From Devosia riboflavina (GTDB lineage: Bacteria; Pseudomonadota; Alphaproteobacteria; Rhizobiales; Devosiaceae): a DNA stretch of 64,000 nucleotides. The first letter of the stretch is position 1. The number at the start of each line of letters is the position of its first letter. Positions 15,828 through 25,554 of the stretch are shown piece after piece. The notes under the pieces are model-generated. The model was not told where the DNA came from, did not search any database, and saw only the letters and a program-made list of their open reading frames with translations. The stretch lies in contig NZ_JQGC01000014.1 in assembly GCF_000743575.1 (NCBI RefSeq), positions 1 to 64,000 on the forward strand, read 5' to 3'. The translations under genes were made by a program, and so were the position numbers.

Positions 15828-16298
15828 CTAACCCTTTGCCGCCGCCTCAAGCGCCGAAATATCGAATTTCACCTGCTTGAGCATGGCTTCCGTAACGCGC
15901 TTCGATACGGCCGGATCGGGGTCCATCATCAGTTCGCCAAGGCGTTTCGGGGTGATCTGCCAGCTCAACCCCCAACGATCGCGCAACCAGCCGCATTGCT
16001 CCGTCGAGCCGCCTTCTTTCAGCGCATCCCAGAGCCGGTCGATCTCGGCCTGGGTGTCGCATTCAACCAGAATCGAAAAGCTATGGTTGAACGGGTCGAG
16101 CGGACCGGCATTGATCGCCATATAGCGCTGGTCGCCGATGGTGAAGGCAGCCATGCCGACACTGCCGGCCGGACCGCTGGGATTGTCCGCCGGAATGGCC
16201 GAGACCCATTCGATCTTCGAACCCGGAATCAGCGACGTATAAAACTTGATCGCCGCGTCCATATCCCTCTCGAACCAGAGATGCTGGGTGACCTTCAT
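15828..16298 (-). CDS. VOC family protein (PhnB-like)
   Basis: This encodes 156 residues. It is a single glyoxalase/bleomycin-resistance type fold of the PhnB group: HLWFERDMDAAIKFYTSLIPGS, NHSFSILVECDTQAEIDRLWDAL and CGWLRDRWGLSWQITP. Old annotations call this family 3-demethylubiquinone methyltransferase, which the fold does not support. The substrate is unknown. A strong AGGAGG ribosome site precedes the ATG. Confidence 0.9.
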   Translation of the reverse strand: MKVTQHLWFERDMDAAIKFYTSLIPGSKIEWVSAIPADNPSGPAGSVGMAAFTIGDQRYMAINAGPLDPFNHSFSILVECDTQAEIDRLWDALKEGGSTEQCGWLRDRWGLSWQITPKRLGELMMDPDPAVSKRVTEAMLKQVKFDISALEAAAKG

Positions 16299-16387
16299 CT
16301 GTTCCTCCTGTTGAACCGTCTGCCTTCAAGACGATTCAACGCGAAAAACTTCGACATGGTCCCAAGATTATGTGGCACGCGCCGGGG

Positions 16388-17200
16388 CTAGTGAACCTGA
16401 ACCGACCCGAGCTGGAAAAACACCGTCAGCAGCGGCGCCAGCATCTTGGGGTCATATTCATGGCTCTGGCCGGCCAGCGTCATGCGCTCGACATTGTGGA
16501 GGGCCGAGGCCACCCATTCGGCGCCTGCCGCCATGAAGGGAAAGCTCTTGTCGCCATCGAGAACCAGCACGGGCATGATGGCGTTCTGCCAGCGTTCCGG
16601 CGGTCCGTCGCTTCCCCGCGCGTCCGCGAGAATGCGGTAGTCGTGTTCGAGGGTCAGGCCGACCGCAGCAGAAGCCGGCCAGGCGGGGCTCTGCTTGAAC
16701 CCATCCAGCTCCGCGCCTGACATGCCGACGCCGAGCAGAAAGTCGCTCATCATCTCGGCGGCGCGTCCCTGCGCGGCCTGGACGGCCATCTGCATATGCT
16801 CATAGCGGTAGGCATCACCCGAACGGTCGGGATCGATCGGCGGCTCATAAAGCGCCAGGGCCTTGATCTTTCTGGGCATGGCTGCTGCGGCCTCAAGCGC
16901 CAGCACGGCACCCGAGGACATGCCGAAGACAAAGGCTTCGCCGCCGACCACATCGAGTAGGGCGCCAATGTCCTCCACCTCGCGCGCCACCGCATAGGGC
17001 CATTTATCCCTCGATTCCCCGCGGCCGCGCCGGTCGTAATTGATCACCGTAAAATGCTGCGCCAGAAGCGCGATCAATATCGGGGTCACCTGGTCCACCG
17101 CCCGATATTGCGTCGCGCCGGCCACGAGGATCACCGCCGGGCCCGATCCGGTCACGTCATAGCCGATGGTGACGCCATCCTTGGAGGTAACCTGCGGCAC
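16388..17200 (-). CDS. Alpha/beta hydrolase
   Basis: This encodes 270 residues from a GTG start at 17200 (GGGGA upstream). The alpha/beta-hydrolase fold is complete. The oxyanion-loop region is VILVAGATQYRAVDQ, the nucleophile elbow is GMSSG (Ser95), the acid is in LVLDGDKSFP and the catalytic His in GQSHEYDP near the C-terminus. It is a cytosolic esterase or related hydrolase of unknown substrate. It is transcribed alone. Confidence 0.9.
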   Translation of the reverse strand: MPQVTSKDGVTIGYDVTGSGPAVILVAGATQYRAVDQVTPILIALLAQHFTVINYDRRGRGESRDKWPYAVAREVEDIGALLDVVGGEAFVFGMSSGAVLALEAAAAMPRKIKALALYEPPIDPDRSGDAYRYEHMQMAVQAAQGRAAEMMSDFLLGVGMSGAELDGFKQSPAWPASAAVGLTLEHDYRILADARGSDGPPERWQNAIMPVLVLDGDKSFPFMAAGAEWVASALHNVERMTLAGQSHEYDPKMLAPLLTVFFQLGSVQVH

Positions 17201-17257
17201 GAGAGAATCCCCTTTTTGCCGACACTATGCACGAGGGCTGGAGGCGCCAAAACGGAA

Positions 17258-17277
17258 ATCCCCGCTTGCGCGGGGAT
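17258..17277. repeat. Short palindromic unit (ATCCCCGC core)
   Basis: ATCCCCGC (17258-17265) and GCGGGGAT (17270-17277) form an exact inverted repeat around TTGC. It is of the same general type as the core of the repeats at 111-202 and 521-654. It lies just past the end of the ABC operon and may act as a weak terminator or mRNA stabiliser. Confidence 0.65.
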
Positions 17278-17307
17278 CACACGGTATTTCTCGAATGGCT
17301 GCAGTTT

Positions 17308-18363
<1,056 letters not shown>

Positions 18364-18380
18364 GGGTCTTCTCCTGAAGC

Positions 18381-19460
18381 TTACCGGAACTCGGCCGGAA
18401 CCCAGCTCTGATAGAGCGGGTGGTCGGGGCCCAGGGGCAGAACGACCTCCTGGTGGGTGGAAGAGGAATGGTAGAAGGCCGTCACCAGTTCGAGCGAACG
18501 ACGCGAGTCGGCCGAGGTCACCGGCAGCGGAATCTTGCCATCGATGGCGTCGTAGAAGCGCGCCATCTGCGTCTGGAACCGGCTCGGCACATGCTGCCAA
18601 TTGGCGAGCGCTGCTTCGATTTTCGCTTTCACCTCGTCATTGCGCGGCAGGATTTTCCAGAGCGCATGGCCCGGATTGTAGGGCGCATGGTCGCTTTCGA
18701 TGGTGACGTTTTCGAACTGCAGGCGGACGCGGGTGATTTCATCCACCGAGCCCAAGGTCGCGGTAAAGCTCGCCAAAGCGCCGCTCTTCATTTCGAGCGA
18801 AGCGGAGATCGTATCCTCCACTTCGATCGGATTGACCCGCGTCGCCACGCGGCCAAAGACGCGCGAAATGTCGCCCATGAGGTAGGTAAAAATATCATGC
18901 GGGTGGATGGCATGGCCCATCAGCACGCCGCCGAGTTCGGTCTTCCACTTGCCGCGCCAGGGCACGGCATAATAGGGGGCCTCACGGCGCCACATGGTTT
19001 CGACCGTGCCGGCAAAGGGTTTTCCGGCAATGCCGGAATCGATGATTTTCTTGGCCTGCTCGATGCCATCGCCGAAGCGATACTGGAACACCGGCATCAG
19101 CTTGCCCTTGGCGGCCTTTTCGGCCTCCACGATCTCATCGATCTGAGCGAGCGAGCCGACGAGCGGCTTTTCGCAGACGACGTGCTTGCCGGCCGCGAGG
19201 GCCTTGGTGACCATGGAGAAATGCACGCCCGGCGGGGTGCAGACGTCGATCACGTCGATATCGTCCATGGTGAGCAGGTCGTCGAAGTTGGTGATACGGC
19301 GCTCCACGCCGAATTCATCGCCGATCTTGCTCAGGCGTTCCGGGTCGAGGTCGCAAAGCGCCAGGACCTTGAATTTATCCGCATTGGGCAGATAGCCTTC
19401 CACAATATGCGAGCGGCCAATGCCGCAACCGACGACGGCGACGTTAAGAATCCGGCTCAT
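18381..19460 (-). CDS. Gfo/Idh/MocA-family oxidoreductase (second of the operon)
   Basis: This encodes 359 residues from ATG at 19460. The NAD(P) loop is VAVVGCGIGRSH (about 7-18), and the catalytic EKP motif is VVCEKPLVGS (EKP at 97-99). GGVLMGHAIHPHDIFTYLMG is the substrate-domain Asp/His segment. The family oxidises or epimerises sugars and inositols. Its start overlaps the preceding Gfo gene by 4 nt (ATGA at 19457-19460), which points to co-translation and a joint pathway. Confidence 0.92.
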   Translation of the reverse strand: MSRILNVAVVGCGIGRSHIVEGYLPNADKFKVLALCDLDPERLSKIGDEFGVERRITNFDDLLTMDDIDVIDVCTPPGVHFSMVTKALAAGKHVVCEKPLVGSLAQIDEIVEAEKAAKGKLMPVFQYRFGDGIEQAKKIIDSGIAGKPFAGTVETMWRREAPYYAVPWRGKWKTELGGVLMGHAIHPHDIFTYLMGDISRVFGRVATRVNPIEVEDTISASLEMKSGALASFTATLGSVDEITRVRLQFENVTIESDHAPYNPGHALWKILPRNDEVKAKIEAALANWQHVPSRFQTQMARFYDAIDGKIPLPVTSADSRRSLELVTAFYHSSSTHQEVVLPLGPDHPLYQSWVPAEFR

Positions 19461-20476
19461 TTCACCCACTCCGTACCCTGTTCGGCCTTGGCCTGGGCAG
19501 TCAGCGCCAGTTTCATGGCATTGTAGCAACGCTCCTGCGGCATGGCCGTCTCGGTCCGATTTCTGACGTCATCGAGGAAGAGGCGGCCAAAGGGCAGGTC
19601 GACCCCAGAGCAATCGATATGCTGCACGCCCTTCTTGTCGACGAGGAACAGATGGTCCGTACCCGGCTTGCCGGCGACGTCGATATATTTCCGGAGCTCG
19701 ATATAGCCTTCGGTTCCCAAAATCGTCAGGCGACCGTCGCCCCAGGTGGGGAGGCCCTCGGGGGTGAACCAGTCGACGCGGATATAGCCGGTGGTGCGTT
19801 CGGTGCGGACATGGGCATCGCCCACATCCTGCAGACCCGGACGATGCGGATGGTTGCGATTGTAGACGCTCGAGGAGATCACTTCCCCATCATTGGCGTT
19901 GGAGAAGAACAAAAACTGTTCGAACTGGTGACTGGCGATATCGCACAGGATGCCACCATAGCGATTGCGCGTGAAAAACCAGTCGGGGCGGTTGTTGAGG
20001 CGCAAAGAATGCGGCCCAAGGCCCACCGTGTTGATCACCTCGCCGATAGCGCCCTTAGCAATGAGATTGCCGGCCTCGACAGTGGCAGGCACTTCAAAAT
20101 GCTCGGAATAGAGCACGGAGAAGATGCGGCCGGTTTCCTTCTGCACGCGCTTGATCTCGTCAAGCTGGGCAAGGGTGGTCATGCCCGGCTTGTCGGTGAG
20201 CACATCCTTGCCGTGGCGCATGGCGGCAAGGCAGATATCGGCGCGGTCGCCGGGAATGGCGGCGGTGACGACGATTCCGATGGAAGTATCTTCGAGAATG
20301 GCACGCGGGTCTGAAACCCGCTTGGCTTCCGGATATTTGGCACCGAACGTGGCGGCTAGGTCGTCTTCCAGGGCGTGGAAGGCGACGAATTCTGCGCCGG
20401 CACGTTTCAGGCAGTCGACCTGCCCATAGATGTGCGCGTGGTTGATGCCGATGGCGGCGAATTTCAGGTCAGACAT
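19457..20476 (-). CDS. Gfo/Idh/MocA-family oxidoreductase (first of the operon)
   Basis: This encodes 339 residues. The dinucleotide loop is degenerate (AAIGINHAHIYGQV rather than GxGxxG). The catalytic motif DVLTDKPGMT (DKP at 95-97) and GGILCDIASHQFEQFLFF are those of the family. The changed loop suggests altered cofactor use or a non-catalytic partner to the next gene. It lies 4 nt downstream of the second permease gene. The imported sugar is unknown. Confidence 0.9.
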   Translation of the reverse strand: MSDLKFAAIGINHAHIYGQVDCLKRAGAEFVAFHALEDDLAATFGAKYPEAKRVSDPRAILEDTSIGIVVTAAIPGDRADICLAAMRHGKDVLTDKPGMTTLAQLDEIKRVQKETGRIFSVLYSEHFEVPATVEAGNLIAKGAIGEVINTVGLGPHSLRLNNRPDWFFTRNRYGGILCDIASHQFEQFLFFSNANDGEVISSSVYNRNHPHRPGLQDVGDAHVRTERTTGYIRVDWFTPEGLPTWGDGRLTILGTEGYIELRKYIDVAGKPGTDHLFLVDKKGVQHIDCSGVDLPFGRLFLDDVRNRTETAMPQERCYNAMKLALTAQAKAEQGTEWVK

Positions 20477-20480
20477 AGGT

Positions 20481-21365
20481 TTAACGCTTCATACCGGTGG
20501 TCGCGATGCCCTCGATGAGCAAGCGCTGGAAGATGAGGAAGAAGAGGAAAATCGGCACGATCGAAAGGACGCTCATGGCGAAGAGCCCGCCATAGTCCGA
20601 CATGCCGGTTGAGTCCGTAAAAGTGCGGAGGCCGAGCATCACCGTGTAGTCGCTCATCCGGTTGAGGTAGATCAGGGGGCCGAAGAAATCGTCCCAGGTC
20701 CAGATGAAGGTGAAGATGGCAGCCGTCGCCAGAACCGGGGTCGAGAGCGGCAGCATGATCTTCCAGTAGATACGCCAGGGTCCGGCGCCGTCCATCATCG
20801 CGGCTTCGTCGAGTTCACGCGGAATGCCGCGGAAGAACTGCACCATGAGGAAGATGAAGAAGGCATCGGCCGCAAGGAATTTCGGCACGATCAGCGGCAG
20901 GAAGGTGTCGACCCAGCCGAGCTGACGGAACAGCACATATTGCGGGATCAGCGTCACCTGATAGGGCAGCATCAGCGTCATCAGCATCAGCGCGAACCAG
21001 ATGCGGCGGCCGCGGAATTCGAGACGGGCAAAGGCAAAGGCTGCCAGCGAACAGGCAAAGACATTGCCGATCACCGAAAAGGTCGAGACGATGAAGCTAT
21101 TGGTGAAGAAGACCGAGAAGGACGTCCTCAGCCCGTTCCAGCCGCGGAAATAGGCATCGATGCTCCAGGAAGTGGGAATGATGCTGGCCGAGGTAAAGAT
21201 CTCGTTTTCCGGCCGGAAGGATGCGGCGAGCATCCAGAGCAGCGGATAAAGCATCAGGATCGAGGCGCCTATAAGCAGGCCATGGCTCACCACCGACATC
21301 AGGCGCTTGCGCCAGATCGGAGTTTCTGCGCCGACCACGGTCAGTTTCATGGGGGCATCAGTCAT
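20481..21365 (-). CDS. Carbohydrate ABC transporter permease (MalG type)
   Basis: This encodes 294 residues from ATG at 21365, overlapping the upstream permease gene by 8 nt. Six membrane segments are visible. The EAA coupling loop is ELDEAAMMDGAGPWRIYWKIMLPLSTP, and the typical C-terminus RLLIEGIATTGMK ends the protein. The longer open frame upstream runs out of phase inside the first permease gene and is not used. It forms the inner-membrane channel with the other permease. Confidence 0.94.
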   Translation of the reverse strand: MTDAPMKLTVVGAETPIWRKRLMSVVSHGLLIGASILMLYPLLWMLAASFRPENEIFTSASIIPTSWSIDAYFRGWNGLRTSFSVFFTNSFIVSTFSVIGNVFACSLAAFAFARLEFRGRRIWFALMLMTLMLPYQVTLIPQYVLFRQLGWVDTFLPLIVPKFLAADAFFIFLMVQFFRGIPRELDEAAMMDGAGPWRIYWKIMLPLSTPVLATAAIFTFIWTWDDFFGPLIYLNRMSDYTVMLGLRTFTDSTGMSDYGGLFAMSVLSIVPIFLFFLIFQRLLIEGIATTGMKR

Positions 21366-22299
21366 CGTAGTGCACCCAGTATTTTGAGGTGAGGAACGAG
21401 AAGGCGGTGAAGATGGCAACGAGCGCCAGCAGCACCCAGGCCAAAGCCGAAGCGTAGCCCATGCGGAAGAAGCCGAACGCCTCCTGGTAGAGATAGAGCG
21501 TGTAGAACAGGGTCGAATTGATCGGATTGCCCGTGCCGCCCGAGATGATGAAGGCGGGTGTAAAGCTCTTGAAGGCTTCGATCGTCTGAATAATCGCGTT
21601 GAAGAAGACGACTGGTGTAAGCAGCGGCAGGGTGATCTTCCAGAACTGGCGCCACTTGCTGGCGCCGTCGAGCGAGGCCGCCTCATACATGTCCTGCGGG
21701 ATCTGCCTCAAGCCAGCGAGGAAGATGATCATGGGCGAGCCGAACTGCCAGATCGAGAGCACGATCAGGGTCCAGAGCGAGTAATTCGGGTTCGAAATCC
21801 AGCTCGGCCCGATAATGCCGAAGAGGGAGAGGAACTTGTTGACCAAGCCATCGGCGGCAAAAATCTGGCGCCAGAGAATGGCAATGGCGACCGAAGCACC
21901 CAGAAGGCTCGGCAGATAGAAGAGCGAACGATAGAGGGTAAGACCCTTCATGCCGCGATTGAGCAGCAGCGCCACGCCGAGCGCAAAAGCGAGTTTTAGC
22001 GGCACCGAAAAGACCACGAAGAACATCGTCACGCGCATGGAGGCGGCGAATTTCGGGTCATTGGTGAACATGCGGACATAGTTGTCGACGCCAGCCCAGC
22101 GCGGCGCGGTCAACAGGTCGAAATGGGTAAAGCTCAGATAGAGCGAAGAAATCATCGGCCCCAGGGTCAGGCCGAAAAAGCCGATGAACCAGGGCAAGAG
22201 GAACAGGTAGCCGGGGGCATCCTGTTGCCAGATGCGTCGCCAGACCGAAGGCTTTTCAGCCTCTGCCGGCGCCGACGTCGCGACGTGTTGCAGTGTCAT
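21358..22299 (-). CDS. Carbohydrate ABC transporter permease (MalF type)
   Basis: This encodes 313 residues with six membrane segments. GYLFLLPWFIGFFGLTLGPMISSLYLSF opens the CUT1 permease domain. The EAA loop is MYEAASLDGASKWRQFWKITLPLLTP, which contacts the ATPase. It is the second gene of the operon, separated from the binding-protein gene by 154 nt that contain a strong hairpin, so it is probably expressed at a lower level than the binding protein. Confidence 0.94.
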   Translation of the reverse strand: MTLQHVATSAPAEAEKPSVWRRIWQQDAPGYLFLLPWFIGFFGLTLGPMISSLYLSFTHFDLLTAPRWAGVDNYVRMFTNDPKFAASMRVTMFFVVFSVPLKLAFALGVALLLNRGMKGLTLYRSLFYLPSLLGASVAIAILWRQIFAADGLVNKFLSLFGIIGPSWISNPNYSLWTLIVLSIWQFGSPMIIFLAGLRQIPQDMYEAASLDGASKWRQFWKITLPLLTPVVFFNAIIQTIEAFKSFTPAFIISGGTGNPINSTLFYTLYLYQEAFGFFRMGYASALAWVLLALVAIFTAFSFLTSKYWVHYDD

Positions 22300-22417
22300 G
22301 CTTAGCTCGTCCTCCCCAGGCCGATCACCTGGTCATAAGGGCAGGGCCGGTCATGGCCGACATCGCTCCGCAGGGGCATTCCCCTGGAGCACCGCCGCCA
22401 TTGAAACCGAAGATCGA

Positions 22418-22441
22418 CCACGCGCCCCAAGGGGCGCGTGG
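22418..22441 (-). terminator. Intra-operon hairpin after the binding-protein gene
   Basis: CCACGCGCCCC (22418-22428) pairs perfectly with GGGGCGCGTGG (22431-22441). There is no clear T tract on the minus strand. Position, 13 nt past the binding-protein stop and before the permeases, fits an attenuating or 3'-end-protecting structure that sets the usual excess of binding protein. Confidence 0.7.
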
Positions 22442-22453
22442 CTTTGCTTGAAA

Positions 22454-23746
22454 TCAGCTCGCGCGTTCGAGGATGGCCGTGGCTTCGGCGACGAAGTACG
22501 GACCAGCATCTTCCGGCGTGCGAGCGCCGAAGGCCACTTCCTGGCCGATGACGCGCAGCAGCGAGAGATCGATTTCACCGGCAGCGGCCGGCGGCGGCGG
22601 CGGCAACGGCCCAAGCAGGTCACCCAGGTTCGCCACGAAGTTGAGGGCGATCTGGTTGGCTTCATCGAGGGTCGGAGCGACGATGTCGCGGGTCTCGGGC
22701 AGGCAGGGAATGCCGCGCTCGACGCCGAGAATCTTTGCCGATTCCGGATCGGAGATGAAGAAGCTGAGGAATTCCGCAGCCTTTTCCTTGGCGGCCGAGG
22801 AGCCGGCAACCGAGAAGAACATCGAGGGCTTGCGGTAGTGACCGCCGCCGACACCGGCGGCGAGGCGCGGATAGCCGACCATGTCGAGCTTGTCGGGCAC
22901 GAGAGCCTGGAAGCCGACAAGCTGGTTCGAGTTCGACGGCATCAGGGCCGACTTGCCCGAAACGAGCATGGTGGTTTCGAGCGGGCCGGTATCGAGAGCC
23001 TGCGCATCCGGCGCCACGATCACGCCGGCATCGCGGAAGGTCTTCCAGAGGTTGAACCACTCGGTCATTTCGTCGGCGCCAAAGCCGAGCTTGCCGTCGG
23101 CGGTATAGAGGGCGAGGCCCTTCTGGCGCAGCCAGTTGTCCAGCATCGGCTCGGTATAGGAGCCGTCCGACATCATCTTCATGCCATTGCGGATATTGGC
23201 CTTGGAGAAGGCTTCACCCTTGGTCATGATGTCATCGAGCGTCCAGTCATTGGTCGGCGGCTCGACGCCGGCTTCCTCGAAGGCCACGGTATTGACCAGG
23301 GTCGCCACCGAGTTCGCGCCGAGCGAAATGCCATAAAGCTTGCCGTCGACCTTGCCGCCTTCGAGCTGGTCTTCATCGAAACCGTCGAGCTTCAGCGCGC
23401 CGCCAACAAATTCGTCGAGCGGGGCAATGGCGTTACGCTTGGCGTATTCGACGATATAGCGATAGTCCATCTGGATGATGTCGGGGGCATTGCCGCCGGC
23501 AGTCTGGGTGGCGAGCTTGGGCCAGTAATCGTTCCAGGCGAGGAATTCGCCTTCGATCTTGTTGCCGGTAGCCGCTTCGAAGAGATCGGTGACGCCATAG
23601 GTGCGGTCGGCGCGACTCTGGCCGCCCCAGAAGATCAGCCGCATATTGGCGGCCTGGGCCCAGGCGGGGCTGATGCCGGCGACACCGGCAGCCATGAGAG
23701 CCGAAGTTCCCATCAGGAACTGACGGCGATCCATACGAAATGTCAT
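22454..23746 (-). CDS. Sugar ABC transporter extracellular solute-binding protein
   Basis: This encodes 430 residues. The leader MTFRMDRRQFLMGTSALMAAG has twin arginines with the RRQFLMG pattern, so export may be by Tat; cleavage is likely after PAWAQA. The mature protein is a family-1 binding protein (RLIFWGGQSRADRTYGVTDLFEAATGN, APDIIQMDYRYI, FLSFFISDPESAKILG). An unusual proline-rich stretch, LGPLPPPPPAAAGE, lies near residue 375. A strong GGAGGAAA ribosome site precedes the ATG. It heads the operon and binds the sugar in the periplasm. Confidence 0.95.
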   Translation of the reverse strand: MTFRMDRRQFLMGTSALMAAGVAGISPAWAQAANMRLIFWGGQSRADRTYGVTDLFEAATGNKIEGEFLAWNDYWPKLATQTAGGNAPDIIQMDYRYIVEYAKRNAIAPLDEFVGGALKLDGFDEDQLEGGKVDGKLYGISLGANSVATLVNTVAFEEAGVEPPTNDWTLDDIMTKGEAFSKANIRNGMKMMSDGSYTEPMLDNWLRQKGLALYTADGKLGFGADEMTEWFNLWKTFRDAGVIVAPDAQALDTGPLETTMLVSGKSALMPSNSNQLVGFQALVPDKLDMVGYPRLAAGVGGGHYRKPSMFFSVAGSSAAKEKAAEFLSFFISDPESAKILGVERGIPCLPETRDIVAPTLDEANQIALNFVANLGDLLGPLPPPPPAAAGEIDLSLLRVIGQEVAFGARTPEDAGPYFVAEATAILERAS

Positions 23747-23820
23747 GTGTTTCCTCCCATGAACAGTTGTTGCTCCAGCCTTGCGGAGCGAATTGAACCA
23801 GCGACCTCCCCGTCGCTAAA

Positions 23821-23835
23821 TCACCAACCGGTTAC
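23821..23835. promoter_or_regulatory. Operator-like site A (TCAC-N6-GTTAC)
   Basis: TCAC CAACCG GTTAC lies 75 nt upstream of the binding-protein start. It fits the pattern TNAC-N6-GTTAC shared with site B (23908) and with the two sites between the Gfo gene and tetR (46870 and 46960). Confidence 0.5.
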
Positions 23836-23907
23836 TGTATTGAGCATATGAAGCGCATCGCCAACACTGCTGTGCCTGCCGCTTTGCGCAAAACCTCTCC
23901 TCACAAA

Positions 23908-23922
23908 TAACCAGCCAGTTAC
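23908..23922. promoter_or_regulatory. Operator-like site B (TAAC-N6-GTTAC)
   Basis: TAAC CAGCCA GTTAC is a dyad of TAAC and GTTA. Its centre is 87 bp from site A, nearly the same spacing as the pair at 46.9 kb (90 bp). Confidence 0.55.
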
Positions 23923-24182
23923 CCCTACCATAGGACCGCGCCGCGGGGCAACAATCCTTGTATGGAAGATTTTCTTTGACTGAGACGCCTCGTGGCGGCC
24001 GCTGCCGCGCGAATCGTCCTGGCGCTGTCCTCCCGGTTTGCCCAGTGGTGGCGCGCATCGCGCTTTCTCGCCGGGGCCTTTTGTCTCTGCTGCACAGTGG
24101 CGCAAAATCTCCTCTTGGAAAACTACAAAATTGCCCGGCATATTATAGAAGAAATCTATGGCCAGCGTCGGAGGATATCGTT

Positions 24183-25103
24183 TTGGACAAGTTGCTCACC
24201 CAGTTCCTGGCGGTGGCCGATGCCGGTTCGCTCAGTGGCGCCGCAACGACCCTCCTTATCACCCAGCCCACCCTCACCTTCAACATGCGCAAGCTCGAAG
24301 AGACTTTTGGGGCGCCGCTTTTCGAGCGCTCTTCGCGCGGAGTGCGGCTGACGCGTTATGGCGAAACGCTCTACGAAAATGCGCGGCTGATGAACCGGCT
24401 CTACGATAACACCTTGAGCGCCATTGCCGACCAGCAGCGCGGCACCGAAAGAGGCCTTACCGTGGGCTCGGGCTATTCGTGGTGGACCATGTTTCTCAAG
24501 GATCTGGTCATCGCCTATCAGCTGGAATTTCCCAAGGCACCCGTGCAGGTTAGCCTCGGTAACCAGCTCCGCCTTCTCGACCAGATGCTGTCGGGCGATA
24601 TCTCGCTTTTCCTCGCCCATGAGATCGACGGGCTCAATCCCAGCATCGGTACCGATTTCATCCCCCTGAGCCGGATCTACAACGCCCACTTTGTACATAA
24701 GCAGCACCCGCTGCTGGGGGCGCCGCGCAGCCGGGCGCAGATCAACGATTATCCGCAGATCATCAGCTCGCTGGCCGAAAGCCGGCACGAGCGCTTCTTC
24801 GATATTTCACGCCGCCGCACCCGGGCCGAAACCATTTTCGACCGCACCCACTATGCCTTCCGCTCCAATTCCCTCGCCGCCTGTATCGACTACGCCCTTT
24901 CCACCCAGGCAGTCCTCACACACACACATGTGATGCGCGACGCCTTCACCAAAAGCGGGCTTTTCGAGGTGGAACAGGCCGAACCGCTGCGCATGAATGT
25001 CGCCGGCATCTATGTGCTGAAGGAAAGACGCGGCGAGGAGCGGGTCGAAGACCTGATCGCGCGCATTTCCAAAGCGGCCAAGGCCACGCTGCCGCCGCTC
25101 TAG
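24183..25103 (+). CDS. LysR-family transcriptional regulator
   Basis: This encodes 306 residues from TTG at 24183, chosen because GGAGGA stands 7 nt upstream and the protein then begins exactly at the LysR helix-turn-helix (LDKLLTQFLAVADAGSLSGAATTLLITQPTLTFNMRKLE). FERSSRGVRLTRYGETL completes the DNA-binding part. The C-terminal half is a periplasmic-binding-like effector domain. It is divergent from the sugar ABC operon and may control it, although the shared dyads suggest a second regulator as well. Confidence 0.92.
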   Translation: MDKLLTQFLAVADAGSLSGAATTLLITQPTLTFNMRKLEETFGAPLFERSSRGVRLTRYGETLYENARLMNRLYDNTLSAIADQQRGTERGLTVGSGYSWWTMFLKDLVIAYQLEFPKAPVQVSLGNQLRLLDQMLSGDISLFLAHEIDGLNPSIGTDFIPLSRIYNAHFVHKQHPLLGAPRSRAQINDYPQIISSLAESRHERFFDISRRRTRAETIFDRTHYAFRSNSLAACIDYALSTQAVLTHTHVMRDAFTKSGLFEVEQAEPLRMNVAGIYVLKERRGEERVEDLIARISKAAKATLPPL

Positions 25104-25145
25104 CGGACCCATCTTTTCGGACCGCAGCTCGTTTCAAGGAATGCC

Positions 25146-25481
25146 ATGACCCTGCCCTATCTTGTCTGCGCCATCATCACGGCAATCAGCGCCGCCGTCA
25201 GCTTCGGCTATTCGATCGCTGCACTTCGAACCGCCGGGGGCGAGGCCAAAACTCTTGCGCTCTATGCCGGCGGCAGAAGCGCAGCATTGCTGCTTGGTGC
25301 AATAGCGGCCCTTGTTTTGCAGCAGGCCGGCTGGCTCTTCGCCATTGCCACCATGATGATCATCGTGCAGGCCTTCGATGCCTATATCGGCACCACCATA
25401 AAGGATCGTCTCAAGACCTTCGGTCCAGCTCTCACGGCCTTGTTCAATCTTGCGGCCCTTATCTGGGCAATCCTGGGCTGA
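25146..25481 (+). CDS. Small membrane protein of unknown function
   Basis: This encodes 111 residues with four hydrophobic segments (about 4-22, 38-60, 63-82 and 92-111). GGRSAALLLGAIAALVLQQAG and IVQAFDAYIGTTIKDRLKTFGP stand out. It resembles the general DUF4267-type small membrane proteins, but I cannot place it firmly. It starts 42 nt after the LysR gene in the same direction, so it may share the transcript. Confidence 0.75.
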   Translation: MTLPYLVCAIITAISAAVSFGYSIAALRTAGGEAKTLALYAGGRSAALLLGAIAALVLQQAGWLFAIATMMIIVQAFDAYIGTTIKDRLKTFGPALTALFNLAALIWAILG

Positions 25482-25554
25482 ACGGCGGGATGGAATGGCG
25501 GCGTTTTCTCAAACACCCTCGCCAGCCGCGCCGCTAACATGTTAGCTTCGACCC

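Larger units (their letters stand above)
23747..24182. other. Regulatory region between the ABC operon and the LysR gene
   Basis: These 436 bases separate divergent genes. They contain two matching operator-like sites at 23821-23835 and 23908-23922, 87 bp apart. The LysR ribosome site GGAGGA is at 24170-24175. The part from about 23985 to 24110 has short open frames that look non-coding. No terminator or RNA gene was seen. Confidence 0.6.

Noticed and set aside
22232-23851. 539-residue plus-strand frame over the binding-protein gene
   Set aside because: Shadow of the solute-binding-protein gene, which has a leader peptide, a ribosome site and family motifs.
23992-24351. Small plus-strand frame before the LysR gene
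   Set aside because: No ribosome site, overlaps the true LysR start out of phase, and composition is non-protein-like.
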